Source: Megachile rotundata (Eukaryota; Arthropoda; Insecta; Hymenoptera; Megachilidae). Taken from it: a stretch of 64,000 bases of DNA. Below are positions 33,065 to 45,775 of the stretch, in pieces (within the stretch, counting starts at the first letter, position 1; every line of letters begins with the position of its first letter). The translations under genes were made by a program, and so were the position numbers. The stretch covers positions 9,548,001-9,612,000 of the forward strand of contig NC_134993.1 of assembly GCF_050947335.1 (NCBI RefSeq), given 5' to 3'. A model generated the notes under the pieces. That model saw only the letters and a list, made by a program, of their open reading frames with translations. It did no database searches and had not been told where the DNA came from.

Positions 33065-34625
33065 GTTTGGTGACTTGAAAAGAATATGAACTAGCATTTA
33101 TGATATCAATTTTAAGATTGACATTTGGTGAAAATTAGTGTAGGAACGTTTTGTCAATATTTTTAGTACAAAATGGCTGACGGACAGTAATGCTAAACGG
33201 AACGATTTTACAATTCTTTAAGTTTAATCAATTTTCGTGATATAACATTAATTCAAAAATTATATCAATTTTAAAGTACTTCGAGTTTAAATTTTTATGA
33301 CAGAAAATTAATGCAAAATTGTACTTATATCAAGTTTAAGCTTGGAGCTTGATAAAAATTACTGTGTAAACGTTTCATATTGCTACAAAATGGCGGACGG
33401 ACAGTTACACCAAGCAGTCGATTCAAAAATTCTTCAAATCTAATAAATTTTTATGACATAAAATTAACAAAAATTACACTTACATCAATTTCAAGCTTAA
33501 ATCTTGGTACAACTTACTGTGTAAAACGTACTCTGTATATTTCGTATTACTATAAAATGGCGGATGGACAATTCATCGATATTTTTCATATAAAATGGCT
33601 GACGGACAATTAGAGGAAGCAGTGGTCAATTTAGAGCCATTGAAAATTTGCCATAAGTTTTAGTGACGTAAGAAATAACAAAAATAAACAATTATAATAT
33701 ATCAATTTTAAGTTCAAGGTTTACTGAAAGTGACTGCATAAAATTTTTATTAATACTTTGAACATAAAATGTCTGACGTCATTTAGAGGAAGCAGTGGTG
33801 AATTTTGAGCCATAGAAAGTTTGTCACTTTTAGTGACGTAAAAGTAACATAAACTAGCAGTTGTGATGTACAAACTGCAAGTGTAAGATTCATTAAACTT
33901 ACTACATAAATGTTCCACTATTTCTACTACAAAATGGCCGACGGACATTTAGTAAACAATAATCAAAACATAGATACAATTTTCAATAACAGAAAAAAAT
34001 GGCAAACTAGAACTTATGCTACATAAATTTGAAGCTTGAATTCGTTAAAAATGCCTGCACAAACGTTTCATAAATATTCTTACAATCTGCCTGACGGACA
34101 GTTACCGCAAGCAGTGACCGATTTCAAACTTTCTGAATTCTAACATATTTCGATGTGATAAAATTAATACCGAATAGTACTTATATCAATTTGGAGCCTG
34201 AAGTTTGCTGAAAATTATTATATCATTTCATAAAAATTCGTAATGTAGAATGGCTGGTCAATTAAAGCAAGCAGCGAGTTATTTCTAAATTTCCAAAGTT
34301 CATTACTGTTTGATGACATAAAAATAATTGAAAGTGGCACTTATTACATCAATCTGCAGCTCGAAACTTGCTGAAAGTTACCGTGCAACCATTTAGTCAA
34401 TGTACGCAATACAAAATGGACAGTTGAAGCAAACAGTGAACTTCATTTCTGAAGTTTGAAGTAATTTTATGACACAAAACCTGTGCAAAATGACAAGTAT
34501 GTTAAACTTGAGTTTTAAAGTTTGCTGAAAATTACTGTGAAAACGCTTCGTCAATATTCCTAGTACAAAATAGCTGACAGTTATATCAGTGATTGATTAC
34601 GAAATATAGGAAGCGTGACAATTTT
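33065..34625 (+). repeat. ~165-bp satellite family, array A
   Basis: Monomers are marked by AAAATGGCTGACGGACAGTTA followed by CAAGCAGTGA or close variants. Landmarks at about 33171, 33388, 33555, 33593, 33767, 33932, 34084, 34249, 34414 and 34564 give mostly 150-175-bp steps, with one short and one long step. The rest of the monomer has ACTTATATCAATTTGAAGC and TTGCTGAAAATTACTG. Monomers are diverged from each other, yet a whole multi-monomer block is shared with arrays B (49270) and C (53665). No repeated open frame is conserved. Confidence 0.92.
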
Positions 34626-36125
34626 TAGACATACGCCATATTGAAAAAAACTTGCATAACAAAATTATGAAAGTAGTTCTGTCAATACAATATTTCCATC
34701 TATTAATTTTCAATCCATTTCAATCCATTAATTTTAAAGTTTAGGTAACTTAGTATGATCGAACATGTGTTTAAAACGCAGTGTTCAAAAATCCGAAAGC
34801 GATTAGGTCATCGCGATAAATGTCACATTCAAAATGTTTAAACTTATGTAATTATCGTAGCAAAGAAAGGAAATAAATTTCCCAGCTGAATATCTTGGAA
34901 ACGTATTTTTTACCCGAACTGTGGCAGTTCGAATCGTGGATCTGGACAGTTAGATAGTTTTATGCTTGGAATGTAATTTATTTTTTACCTACGATTTCTT
35001 GACGTTACAATCTTGTAAACTTTGCTATTACACTTTTTGTTACTTAACTTTGTAATTATACTTTTTGTTGGTTGACTTTGCAACTGTATTTTTTTGTTAT
35101 TACACTGATTAAATTTACGTAAAAACTGTTCCTTGGAAGTTAGACCATCACTCATCGACTCACCCTGTTATTAACGCGTTCCAAGTGGGGCAGTTAGGTT
35201 TCTTGAAGTCAGAAACCAAAATTGTACTAAAGAGTATTGAGCAAAATGTGCTGGAAAGTTAATGAAGCAAGTAATGTAGGAAACCTTCAAATTTTATCAT
35301 AATAATGATTCAAAGTAATATTTGTTATGTAATTGTCAAAAATTACAGAATGTCTCACATTGTCCACAATCCTCAGGCATGAACCCTTTAAATAATATTT
35401 ATATCTAAACTAACTTGATATCCAAACAAAAAAAAGAGTTAGCAACAATCAACCTACCCAGGAAGTCAAATGTAAGAACATAAACATATATCAGTAAAAT
35501 AATTCTCAAAAGTATAAACAGTAAAATACGAGCCTGCGGTGAAAACATCGTACGCGTGTATCGATCAGACGTTATTAGGTGCTCGACCGCGTAATCGAAA
35601 TAGCGTCAAATGTCGTTCGAAATTCTAACTAGGAAGTTAATGGCCGTCGTCGGACAAGGGATATATGTGTGCGCGTAGAGAGGGAAAGGGAGGATCTCGT
35701 TTATCCTGGCATAACGTGCATATATCGTCTAGTCAGGAGATCGTATAACTGTACGTTATGCGGCAGGTAATTAGATGATCCCTCGATTTATCAACGACGG
35801 TCTCGCGCTGGTTATCCTGCATTAAGCTGGTTAAACGTACGGCGAGACGAAAACTTCAGATATTCTGCATTTCGACGATTATAGTCGTCAGATTCAGGTA
35901 AAGTGATTTCAATGGGGATAATTTTCGCTGGGACGGGAATCGATACATCTTTATGGGATTGTCACTCGATATTTCATTGACTAATGTGGACTTATCAGGC
36001 TGGTTATTTATTTTCTGGCAGGGTAAATTACCTTGTGAACACTTTTATATTACTATGCTGTTATAATACTTAACTTCAGTAATTTCACTAACCTTGTCGT
36101 ACTTTTGTAAGACTTAGTCGTAATT
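34626..36125. other. Unique island, no gene seen
   Basis: AT-rich sequence to about 35530, then a mixed-GC, CpG-containing island (35540-35960) without an open frame of note. It has homeodomain-like TAATTAG sites and could be a regulatory element; this is inference. AT-rich sequence follows. Confidence 0.4.
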
Positions 36126-36129
36126 TCAC

Positions 36130-36775
36130 TAACATACCCCAAGTGTGAGAAACCTTGCTCAAACTTTTTGATACTCAACTTGAAATTAAGATCAAACTTC
36201 ATAATTGAGGAACCTTGCTCAAAGTTTTAGTACTCAACTTGAAATTTAGGTCCAACTTTATAATTGAGGAATTTTGCTCAAAGTTTTAGCACTCAACTTG
36301 AAATTTAGGCCCAACTTTATAATTGAGGAACCTTGTTCAAATTTTTAATACTCAACTTGAAATTCAGGTCCAACTTTATAATTGAGGAACCTTGCTCAAA
36401 GTTTTAGTACTCAACTTGAAATTTAGGCTCAACTTTATAATCGAGAAACCTTGCTTAAATTTTTAATACTCAACTTGAAATTCGGGTCCAACTTTATAAT
36501 TGAGGAACCTTGCACAAAGGTTTAGTACTCAACTTGAAATTTAGGTCCAACTTTATAATTGAGGAACCTTGCACAAAGGTTTAGTACTCAATTTGAAATT
36601 TAGGTCCAACTTTATAATTGAGGAACTTTGCTCAAATTTTTAATACTCAACTTGAAATTCAGGTCCAACTTTATAATTGGGGAACCTTGCTCAAATTTTT
36701 AGTACTCAACTTGAAATTCAGGTTCAACTTTATAATTGAGGAACCTTGCTCAAATCTTTAATATTCACATTAGAT
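36130..36775. repeat. 59-bp minisatellite, about 11 copies
   Basis: ACTCAACTTGAAAT recurs at 36173, 36232, 36291, 36350, 36409 and on, an exact 59-bp step. It is followed by TAGGTCCAACTTTATAATTG and AGGAACCTTGCTCAAA. Two sub-variants (AAAGTTTTAGT and AATTTTTAATA) are interspersed. Confidence 0.96.
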
Positions 36776-36784
36776 TTAATATTC

Positions 36785-37165
36785 ATAATCAATTTTGAAA
36801 TTCAGGTCCAATATTATTATTTAGGGTCAACATTATTATTTAAGCCCAACATTATCATTTAGGTCCAACATTGTTATTTGGGTTCAACATTATTATATTT
36901 AGGTACAACATTATTGTTTATGTCTAACATTATTATTTAGATCCAACATTATAATTTAGGTTCAATATTATTATTTAGGTACAACAGTATAATTTAAGTC
37001 CAACATTATCATTTAAGTACAACATTATTATTTAAGCCCAACATTATTATTGAGGTCCAACATTATCATTTAAGTACAACATTATTATTTAAGCCCAACA
37101 TTATTATTGAGGTCCAACATTATTATTTAGGTACAACATTGTAATTTAAGTCCAACTTATTGAGG
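36785..37165. repeat. ~18-bp minisatellite AGGTCCAACATTATTATTT
   Basis: About 20 units alternate between AGGTCCAACATTATTATTT, AAGCCCAACATTATTATTG and AAGTACAACATTATTATTT. A block of about 54 bp near 37010-37100 is duplicated. It shares the AGGTCCAAC core with the 59-bp array to its left, so the two are probably related. Confidence 0.92.
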
Positions 37166-37665
37166 TCCAACTGTATATTCAAGCATCACTAATGCATATA
37201 AAATATTCATATATTAATTCTCTTTGTCCATTTTAATACTATAATAGCAATGAATAGTTTTGACTATTCAAAAATAAATTGTACTATAAAGAGATATCTA
37301 ATAGACTAATGTCGGTGCAATTACACATATATCTAGATTGTAAGAGCAATGGTTATGGCCGACGTGATTATGGTGACTGTTGACCGACGTGATGGCGACT
37401 ATAGCCTTCGACAGCCCCATCATAAACCTAGGCCAAACACGAATATTTGTCCACCTGGAGCCTGGTCATTCTGACCTTGGCATACTACAACACGTCGGTG
37501 GCTTTTCCTCAAATAAAAGGGATGTTTCCTATAAAAGAATGGAAAGAGAAGAATTTATGGAGTTTTGGTAAGAGGACTTTTGGTATTTTTGGATGATGAG
37601 GATGGTAGGACTTTTGAAAATTGAAAGAATTTGTTTCTATGTGAAGCATAACCTTGCAAGGATTT
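37166..37665. other. Unique sequence, no gene supported
   Basis: AT-rich, then a mixed-composition part at 37340-37560 with a 63-codon open frame (37380-37571) that matches nothing I recognise. Confidence 0.4.
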
Positions 37666-37669
37666 AGGA

Positions 37670-38360
37670 AGTAGTTGGAGATTTATAGATTTGGAAATTT
37701 GGGAAATAACCTGTAGATTTGGAAATTTAAGAATTTACAGATTTGTGGGTTTGGAAATTTAGGAATTAGTGATTTAAGAATTTAGAGATTTGTGGATTTG
37801 GAAGTCTAGGATCTAGTGACTTAGGAATTTGCCAATTTGTGGATTTGGGATTCTAGAACCTAGTGACTTAGGAATTTAGATATTTGTGGAGTTGGGAATC
37901 TAGGAACTAGTGACCTACAAATTTGGAGATTTGTGGATTTTGTAATTTGTGAATTTGGAAGTCTAAGACCTAGTGACTTAGGAATTTAGATATCTGTGGA
38001 TTTGGGAATCTAGGAAGTAGTGACCTACTAATTTGGAGATTTGTGGATTTGGTAATTTGTGAATTTGGAAGTCTAGGACCTAGTGACTTGGGAATTTAGA
38101 TATCTGTGGATTTGGGAATCTAGGAACTAGTGACCTACCAATTTGGAGATTTGTGTATTTGGTAATTTGTGAATTCGGAAGTCTAGGACCTAACGATTTA
38201 GGAATTTGGATATTTGTGGATTTGGGAATCTAGGAACTAATGACCTACAGATTTGAAAATTTAGGAATTTGGATATTTGTGAATTTGGAAATCCAGGATC
38301 TAGTGACTTAGGCATTTGAAGATTTAAGAATTTGCAGATTTGTGAATTTGGAAATATAAA
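37670..38360. repeat. G-rich array with 110-bp higher order
   Basis: Small units such as GGATTTGGGAATCTAGGAAC are organised in a 110-bp repeat: GAAGTCTAGGACCTAGTGAC lies at about 37958, 38068 and 38178, with older copies on either side. Confidence 0.92.
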
Positions 38361-39030
38361 AACTAAAAAACGAACTAAACTACTTCTAAGTAGAAGTTGA
38401 TATTCGTTTTCATTTTAGAAAAAAAAATTGAAGATCAACTGAAAACTTGTTCAGATTATTAATACAAGAAACATTTGCACAAAAACTAATTAATACACCA
38501 CACAAAAATAATTACTATACTAAATAAACTGAATTAATACACCAAAAACATTAATAGCAAGAGAAATGACAATTTCAACGAAATTTTCGTAAATTTCATA
38601 ATCATTTACATGACGTCACAGTAATTAACATTAATCAATTGCGAACTTTAGTTTACATTAATCAATTATGAATCCTACTTCACATTAATTATGAATGTTA
38701 TTTTACATTAATTAATTATGAATCTTATTTTGCATTAATTAATTATGAATCCGCAAATGTCAACATTAATACCATTGAAACAGATCATTGGTTATTGTTT
38801 CGAACATTGTTTAGTAGTATATAACATAATTATTTTAAAGTATTGCAAAATGACGTAAGTGACATTATGGAAAAATTTGTGAATTCTGGAAATTTGAAAC
38901 TTTCTTGAGATTTTCAGAAGATGTCCTTAAATTCCAAATAAATTATGTTCTTTGGAAATGTTTTTCTTTAACAAATAAGTGAATGATGGATGATGAATGA
39001 GTGCATTTAACGTTTATTTAGAAAATGGTG
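38361..39030. other. AT-rich sequence with a short TTAATTATGAAT repeat
   Basis: Between about 38620 and 38760, TTAATTATGAATCTTATTTT-like units recur four or five times at about 25-30 bp. The rest is unique AT-rich sequence with no gene. Confidence 0.5.
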
Positions 39031-39033
39031 CAA

Positions 39034-39470
39034 GATTATTTAAAAAAAATGATAACAATAGATAAAACTTAATATATTTTTATCTGAAGCAATCCATAAT
39101 AAAAGTAATTGAATTTCCCTAATATTTTGGTGGGAACCCCTTAATGGCGGCTGCTGTCTGTAACATACAGTTCCGCCATGTTCCAGCCGACGATCTACGA
39201 TCACCGTTTGAATTTCAGAAAAGCTCTCGACTGTCTAAAAATTGAAACACCGAACCCAACTTTTTCTGTTAAGTCGAATCGTGCAGTTTAATTTGAAAGT
39301 GGGGCAAGTCCATTTCCGAAGATAATAACAGTAGACAAAGCTTGATACGGTATTTTCTGTAAGCAATCCACAGTGAAAATAAGTGAAATCCCTAATATTT
39401 GGCTGATGGTTTAATTAACGGTACTGGAAAGATTATTTTGAAAGTGGTGCAAAGCTTGAAATGATTTTCA
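39034..39470. repeat. Diverged tandem duplication, offset about 270 bp
   Basis: A segment with AATAGATAAAACTTAATAT, AGCAATCCATAATAAAAGTA and CCCTAATATTTTGG (about 39052-39135) recurs at about 39321-39403 with AGTAGACAAAGCTTGATAC, AGCAATCCACAGTGAAAATA and CCCTAATATTTGG. A shorter third piece (AAAGTGGTGCAAAGCTTGA) follows at about 39440. The content is not simple sequence. Confidence 0.65.
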
Positions 39471-40740
39471 GCCGAATTACGGTATTAGCTCTGGTATTTT
39501 AGTAATACAATACCGAGAAACTAGAAATTGTATAATATCGGTGACATAACCCCGATATCCGAGGATCTGTAGTCTGTCCAGGTATCATCGCTTCTATTAT
39601 CAGCCTGCAAGTTCCACTTTCTAATAAATACTCGACAAAGTCGACTCGGTTTTAGTATCGCAACCCCTCAACAATTTCACCGTTATTTGAAAATTAATTA
39701 CGAATCATTTTGTTAAAAAAATATGGCGAACGATTTCAACGAAGATGTGTCTGAAAACGAAGCCAGCAAGCAATAAGAAAATAAAAGTTATTCCTCGGTA
39801 ACAAACTCCGATCAAATTTTCATTTCCAGAGAATTTGATTATTTTCGTGTTTATAGAAATAAGAGCCTTGAGAACGGGTAATAAAGGAAGAATTCCGAAG
39901 TTCTGAATACGAATACAATTCGAAGAAAAATGATTGGGAGAAATTAAGAAGAATAACCGAGCAACTGAAATATTATCCGTTTAATCAACGCTTTAATTAA
40001 AAGCAAGCATACGCCCTCAATTAATTAATTTTAAAAGCGAGTTCGCGAAACCTTTTCTCACTTTACACCAATGTGTAATAAACGTTAACGAAATTCTAAA
40101 AATTGTAGTAATATTTTGAAACATCGAAATAATCTTAAATATTTATTAATAGCAAAATATTATAATTTTGGTATAATTATAATAAGGTATAATAGCAATA
40201 GGTAAAATAAAATTGATCACATTTGCAAACTAAATTCCCATTTCTTAAGCACGGTTTAGTTTCTGAATATCTAGTTTCTAATTAATCTGAACGAACGTCT
40301 TTCGCACCAGGGTGAACATTCACCGTCCATTGAACGAACAAACAACACGGGAGGAGTACGCGTATTTTCGTCGCACAAAAGACCCATGTTTTTGCGGCCA
40401 CGCGAATTTCGACTCTCCTTCGCCGACACACCTCTGTCGCCGACAAATTTACGGGTCGAAATTTATCTCTGTACCTGGTCGTCCCCGTTTCTATGCTGCT
40501 CCTTTTTTCACCTCTCAACAGAGCCCTACGTTCGCCACCCTACTCCTTTTTGTCCGCCCTCTTCTTTGTTTCACTTTCTCGCGGGCAAAATATGAAGATA
40601 TTTATTATTCTTGTTCGGGACGTCGAGTTGGTCTAATTGAAAACGCTTCTTCATATTTTTACGCGGTTTATTCTTACGTTTTCGACAATCGAGTCTTCCA
40701 TATATTTCTATTATACTCAAAACTTACGTGTTTGTAAAAT
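39471..40740. other. Unique sequence, no gene supported
   Basis: The part 40290-40620 has raised GC and the longest non-repeat plus frame in this part (40312-40737, 141 codons), opposed by a minus frame at 40282-40518. The predicted product has no signal, domain or motif that I recognise and its second half is AT-rich sequence. I do not call it as a gene. Confidence 0.4.
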
Positions 40741-40744
40741 GTCA

Positions 40745-41830
40745 CGTTTTACACATATCAAATATCAAATTTTACACATATGTTAAATTTGAAATATCAT
40801 TTCAAATATTATTTATGAAATATCATTTATATTTATAAAATTTCATGTATGTTCGTTTAACAAAATTTCACGTATGTTCATATGTAGAAATTCACATGAG
40901 TGTATATGTATAATAAAATTTCACATATACTCATGTGTTTATAATATATCAAGTTTCACATATGTATATGTCAAAACCTTCACATATACCAGCATAATAG
41001 AATTTCATATATGTTTATACATATAGAAAACTTCACATGTGTCTGCATAATAGAATTTCACATGTACTCATATATTTATATATCAAGTTTCACATGTGTA
41101 TATATCGAAGTCTTCACATATGACTGCACAATAGAATTTCACATATGTTTATACATATAGAAAACTTCACATGTGTCTGCATAATAGAATTTCACATATA
41201 GTCATATGTTTATACATATCAAGATTTACATATGTATATATCAAAACCTTCACATATGTCTGCACAATAGAATTTCACATATGTTAATACATATAGAAAA
41301 TTTCACATGTGTCTGCATAACAGAATTTCACATATGTTTATACATATAGAAAATTTCACATGTGTCTGCATAACAGAATTTCACATATACTCATGTGTTT
41401 ATATATCAAGTTCTACATATGTATATACATCAAATTTCACACATGTTTATTATAATAAAATTTCATATATGTTCATATGTAAAACTTCACATGTGTGTAT
41501 ATCTATAATGAAATTTCACATATACTCATGTGTTTATATATCAAGTTCTACATATGTATATACATCAAATTTCACACATGTTTATTATAATAAAATTTCA
41601 CATGTGTTCATATGTAAAACTTCACATGTGTGTACATCTATAATGAAATTTCATATATGTTCATATGTAGAACTTTATTTGTGTGTATATCTATTATATA
41701 ATAAAATTTCACATAAGTTCATATGTAGAACTTCACATACATGTACTTAACATTATAAAATTTCACATATACAATAAAATTTCAAGTATGTCTATATAAT
41801 AATATTTCACACATATAAACTTTCACATTT
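40745..41830. repeat. TTTCACATATGTTCATATGT repeat with ~133-bp order
   Basis: AATTTCACATATG / AACTTCACATGTGT units alternate at 25-45 bp. Longer blocks with AAAACTTCACATGTGTCTGC recur at about 41026 and 41159 (133-bp offset). A second block with AAGTTCTACATATGTATATA recurs at about 41407 and 41542. The plus frame 41307-41750 is a by-product. Confidence 0.9.
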
Positions 41831-42715
41831 ATCTTCATTATAACAGTAATACATTAATTTAGCTTGATCCAGTGCTTACTTAGTGATAAATCAGAGTTCT
41901 TCAACGTCACTTAGCGTCAATCTTTCACCTCACCGTATATTCAAACAAACCTCAAATTTCACCAATTTCAACTTCCAAAAATACCCCCGTATGCACATAA
42001 TTCTCTAAATTCGCCATGTCGGAAGAATCTTTCCCATAACATGATATGCCATATAAACGTGACGGAAGTATCATCGGTACCACTTAGAAATAGCCCGGTT
42101 GTTTACAGCCAAACGGATCCTTAACGCGTGCCCATCAGATCGTCCCCGCTCGAACGTGTAACTTTTCAACCCCCTCCCTTAAAACGCAAAATTATTGGCC
42201 AAAACTCCGTATACCGAGTACACGTATCCCGGCAAGCGGATCGGACAAAATAAATCCAGCCGTGCCCGAGCCGCGGTGTTATTATCGGATTTTCATAAAG
42301 TCGCTTAAAGGTTGCCTCTCCTAAAAAAGCAAGCATACGCCCTTACTTCGAGTTGCTGTTTCTCCCCCCTTGTTGCTCGGTTTTTTCCCCTTAGAGAAAC
42401 CTGCTCCTTGTAGTTACTTCCTTCTTTCCTTCCGGTTTCAGCGGGCCTCCTCGTTCGCATCCATTATCCCTGCACTTGCTCGAGAATGTTCCGCCGTTAA
42501 TAATTGAACGGATCAACGACGAAACTGTTACGTAATTTTATCGTCCGTTGCTGATCTCGAGGAATTAGGGGGATGTAATTTGTTTTTCGTGAACTTTTGA
42601 CGGTGGAAGCTGCGGTTGCAAGGGTTGATACGAGAGGTTTGAAATTTTTTACTGGAGTTTGTTTGGGAAGAAGTTAATTAAGAAGATAGGGATTTTTAGG
42701 GGTGTAAGTCTTTGA
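41831..42715. other. CpG-containing unique island, no gene seen
   Basis: Mixed to GC-rich sequence, especially 42030-42560, with no open frame above background in either strand. As one of the most GC-rich unique stretches in the window it could be a conserved non-coding or promoter-proximal element, but no specific signal is visible. Confidence 0.4.
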
Positions 42716-42719
42716 AAGA

Positions 42720-43330
42720 GGGTATTTTGGATTTTGGAATTTTGGAATTTTGGAATTTTGGAATTTTGGAATTTTGGAACTTTGAAATTTTGGAACTTTG
42801 GAATTTGGAAAATTTAAAATTAGGGATATTTAGAACAGGGCAAATTTGAAACTAGGGATACTTAGAATTTGGGAAATTTGAAACTAGGGATATTCAGAAT
42901 TTGAGAAATTTGAAACTAGGGATATTTAGAACTGGGGAAATTTGAAACTAGGGATATTTGGAACTGGGGAAATTTGAAACTAGGAATATTTGGAACTAGG
43001 AAAATTGAAACTAGGGATATTTAGAATTTGGGAAATTTGAAACTGGGGATATTTGGAACTGGGGAAATTTGAAACTAGGGATATTTAGAATTTGGGAAAT
43101 TTGAAACTAGGGATATTCAGAATTTGGGAAATTTCAAACTAGGGATATTTGGAACTGGGGAAATTTGAAACTAGGGAAATTTGGAACTAGGAATATTTAG
43201 TATTTGGGAAATTTGAAACGAGGGATATCTAGAATTTGTGAAATTTGTAACTAGGGATATTTAGAATTTGTGAAATTTGAAACAAGGGATATTTGGAAGC
43301 GGCGAATTTCGAACTAGGGAAATCTAGAAC
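42720..43330. repeat. 32-bp minisatellite GGGATATTTAGAATTTGGGA
   Basis: A short GGAATTTT run (42732-42780) leads into about 16 copies of a 32-bp unit with GAAACTAGGGATATTTAGAA at 32-bp steps (42848, 42880 and on). Variants carry GGAACTGGGGAAATTT. Confidence 0.94.
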
Positions 43331-44010
43331 GTAACCTATAAAACTCGTAAATTTCTAAAAATTTGAAATTTTCAAACCTCCATAGAATCTCTTAAGGTCT
43401 AAAACATAGAGTGTACATATGATGTAATAGTATGAATCGAGGCGAGACGTGAGAAGATGTGGAAGATGGCAGTCTTCCCAGGAATCCGAGACACCCAGTT
43501 CTGCTCCACGGAGATCATCGATACAGAGACGCGGCGAAGAAGCTGACAAGGATGGTTGTGTAACCGCGTGTCTCTGCTGAATTCTCATAAAGATCAATTG
43601 AATCAGCGGTAAGATCGTGTTATCACCGGGTGAACGAGTTCGAGGTTCCCTTTCTCACGGTAATACGAGAACCGACCACGAGATATGTATGCCCAGTATG
43701 GACGCGGCCGTGAAATCAATCGAATTCTCTGCGACCACAAGCGTTTCCAACCAGAACTTTCGCTGGATTGCAGGAACGCGCCGATATCCACACTTCCCTT
43801 CTAAACTGCATTTCTCGATAGTGTTCCGTTTGCGTTATTTCTCGAATAATTCCTCTTAGATTTTCTTGCTTTTGAAATTTCAAATTTTTTAATTTTGACA
43901 AATTGTTCAGAAATTTTGAAATTTGCACGTTTTTTATGTTGGGTGACGGTCAATCTTCTGAATTGTCGAATTTTTAAGCTTTGTAAATTTTATGATAGCT
44001 AACTTTATTA
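43331..44010. other. Unique island, no gene supported
   Basis: Mixed-composition sequence (43430-43860) with opposing frames: 43355-43597 and 43603-43791 on minus, 43617-43859 on plus. None shows a recognised motif. Confidence 0.4.
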
Positions 44011-44014
44011 TTCA

Positions 44015-44790
44015 CAAATTCCTAATTTCCCGATTTCCCGATTTCCTAATTTCCTAATTTCCTAATTTCCTAATTCCCTAACTCCTTAACTCCCTAATTC
44101 CCGAACTCCTCGACTCCCTGACTCCCTAATTTCCTAACTCTCTAATTCCCTGACTCCCTAATTTCCTAATTTCCCAATTTCCTAATTTCCAATTTTCCTA
44201 ACTTCTTAACTTCCTAACTTCCTAACTTCCTAACTTCCTAACTTCCTAACTTCCTAACTTCTTAACTTCCTAACTTCCTAACTTCCTAACTCCCTGACTC
44301 CTTAATTTTCTAACTCCCTAATTTCCTAACTCTCTAACTCCCTGACTCTTTAATTTCCTAATTTCCCAACCCCTAGTTTTCTAATTTCCTAACTCCCTAA
44401 TTCCCTGATTCCCTAATTTCCTAACTCTCTAACTCCCTGACTCCCTAATTTCCTAATTTCCTAGTTTCCTAATTTCCTAATTTCCTAATTTCCTAATTTC
44501 CTGATTTTCTAATTTCCTAATTTACTAATTTCCTAATTTCCTAATTTCCTAATTTCCTAACTTCCTAACTTCTTAACTTCCTAACTCCCTGACTCCTTAA
44601 TTTCCTAACTCCTTAATTTCCTAACTCTCTAACTCCCTGACTTCCCAATTTCCCAATTTCCCAATTTCCCAATTTCCTAATTTCCTAATTTCCTAATTCC
44701 CTAATTTCCTAACTCCCTAACTCTCTAACTCTCTAACTCCCTGACTCCCTAATTTCCTAATTTCCTATCTCCCTAATTTCCCAATTTCCC
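44015..44790. repeat. Pyrimidine-rich octamer array CCTAATTT / CCTAACTT
   Basis: Octamers CCTAATTT, CCTAACTT, CCTAACTC, CCTGACTC and CTTAATTT follow in phase for almost 800 bp. Blocks such as CTCTCTAACTCCCTGACTCC recur several times, giving higher-order structure. It is a more varied relative of the pure array at 31007-31246. Confidence 0.95.
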
Positions 44791-45480
44791 AAATTTGAAT
44801 TTCACAATCTTCCTCCGAACTCCAAATCAAACTTTCCCATATTCCAAATTTCAAACCTATAAATCAAATAATAAAAAATGTACAATAGTACAATAAATCC
44901 CCAAAAGCAGTAAAGTACACCGCGATTAAGATTAAAATACCCGTGCAGGAGAGGACGTATCCAATTTTCAATCCCGCGCGAAATCTCTTAAATAACATAA
45001 TTTTCGTCAGGCCGTTTATTCGAGTAATTTTCAGGGGATAACTGTAGGTCGGAGGGTGTGTGCCATTTCTTCGTTTAATTAATATTTCAGCGTGCCGTTT
45101 GGCATCGTTTCAAAACTCCTGCACAGGACCGCAGAGGACGCGTTTTGAATTCGGGGATCGTTGCCATCGACAGACGCATTTATTTAGACCGCGTTATTTT
45201 TCTGTTCCTGCATATCGATATTACATTCTGCCGGCGTGTGTCTACATATTAAAATATTGTGGTGAAAGATAGATAAACGGTATTTGTGCTGTACTCGTTT
45301 TTTCGTTGTTAATCAGATTGTATCAGTGTTTATCGTATCTCAAGATAATTTTGGAAAATTTGTTTTTTTAAATAATTTAAATTTGCTTGTATTGTTATAG
45401 GTGCAAATGTAAGTGCTAGTATGCTATACAAAATATTAGTGTTATATCTGTAATTAATTTTATTTAATTTTTCAGTTGAT
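44791..45480. other. Unique sequence, no gene supported
   Basis: A mixed-composition part at 44920-45270 contains a 70-codon frame (45060-45272) without known motifs. AT-rich sequence follows. Confidence 0.4.
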
Positions 45481-45489
45481 TTAGTTCAT

Positions 45490-45775
45490 TTTTATATTGA
45501 TAGTTAAATTTCCATGAAGTTAAATTAAAATTGAATTAAATTGCACTGAATTAATTTTATATACATACAAATTAAATTCATATTGAATTAGGGTTGAATT
45601 AAGATCGAATTAAAATTGAATTAAATATGGATTAATTTTAAATTAAAATCGAATTAAAATTGAACTAAAATTAAATTAAAATTGAATTCAAATTAAAATT
45701 GAACTTAAATTAAAATAGAATCAAAATTAAATTCCATCCGCATTAAATTCAACTAAAATCAAATTAATCACCAAT
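45490..45775. repeat. 11-bp AATTAAAATTG repeat, degenerate
   Basis: AATTAAAATTG / AATTAAAATCG units repeat some 20 times with 11-13-bp spacing. Confidence 0.85.

Noticed and set aside
34925..34945. GTTCGAATC resembling a tRNA B box
   Set aside because: No flanking T-arm pairing and no acceptor, D-arm or anticodon arm could be built around it.
40312..40737. 141-codon plus-strand frame in a GC-raised island
   Set aside because: No motif or domain recognised, opposed by a minus frame, and the C-terminal half is translated AT-rich sequence.
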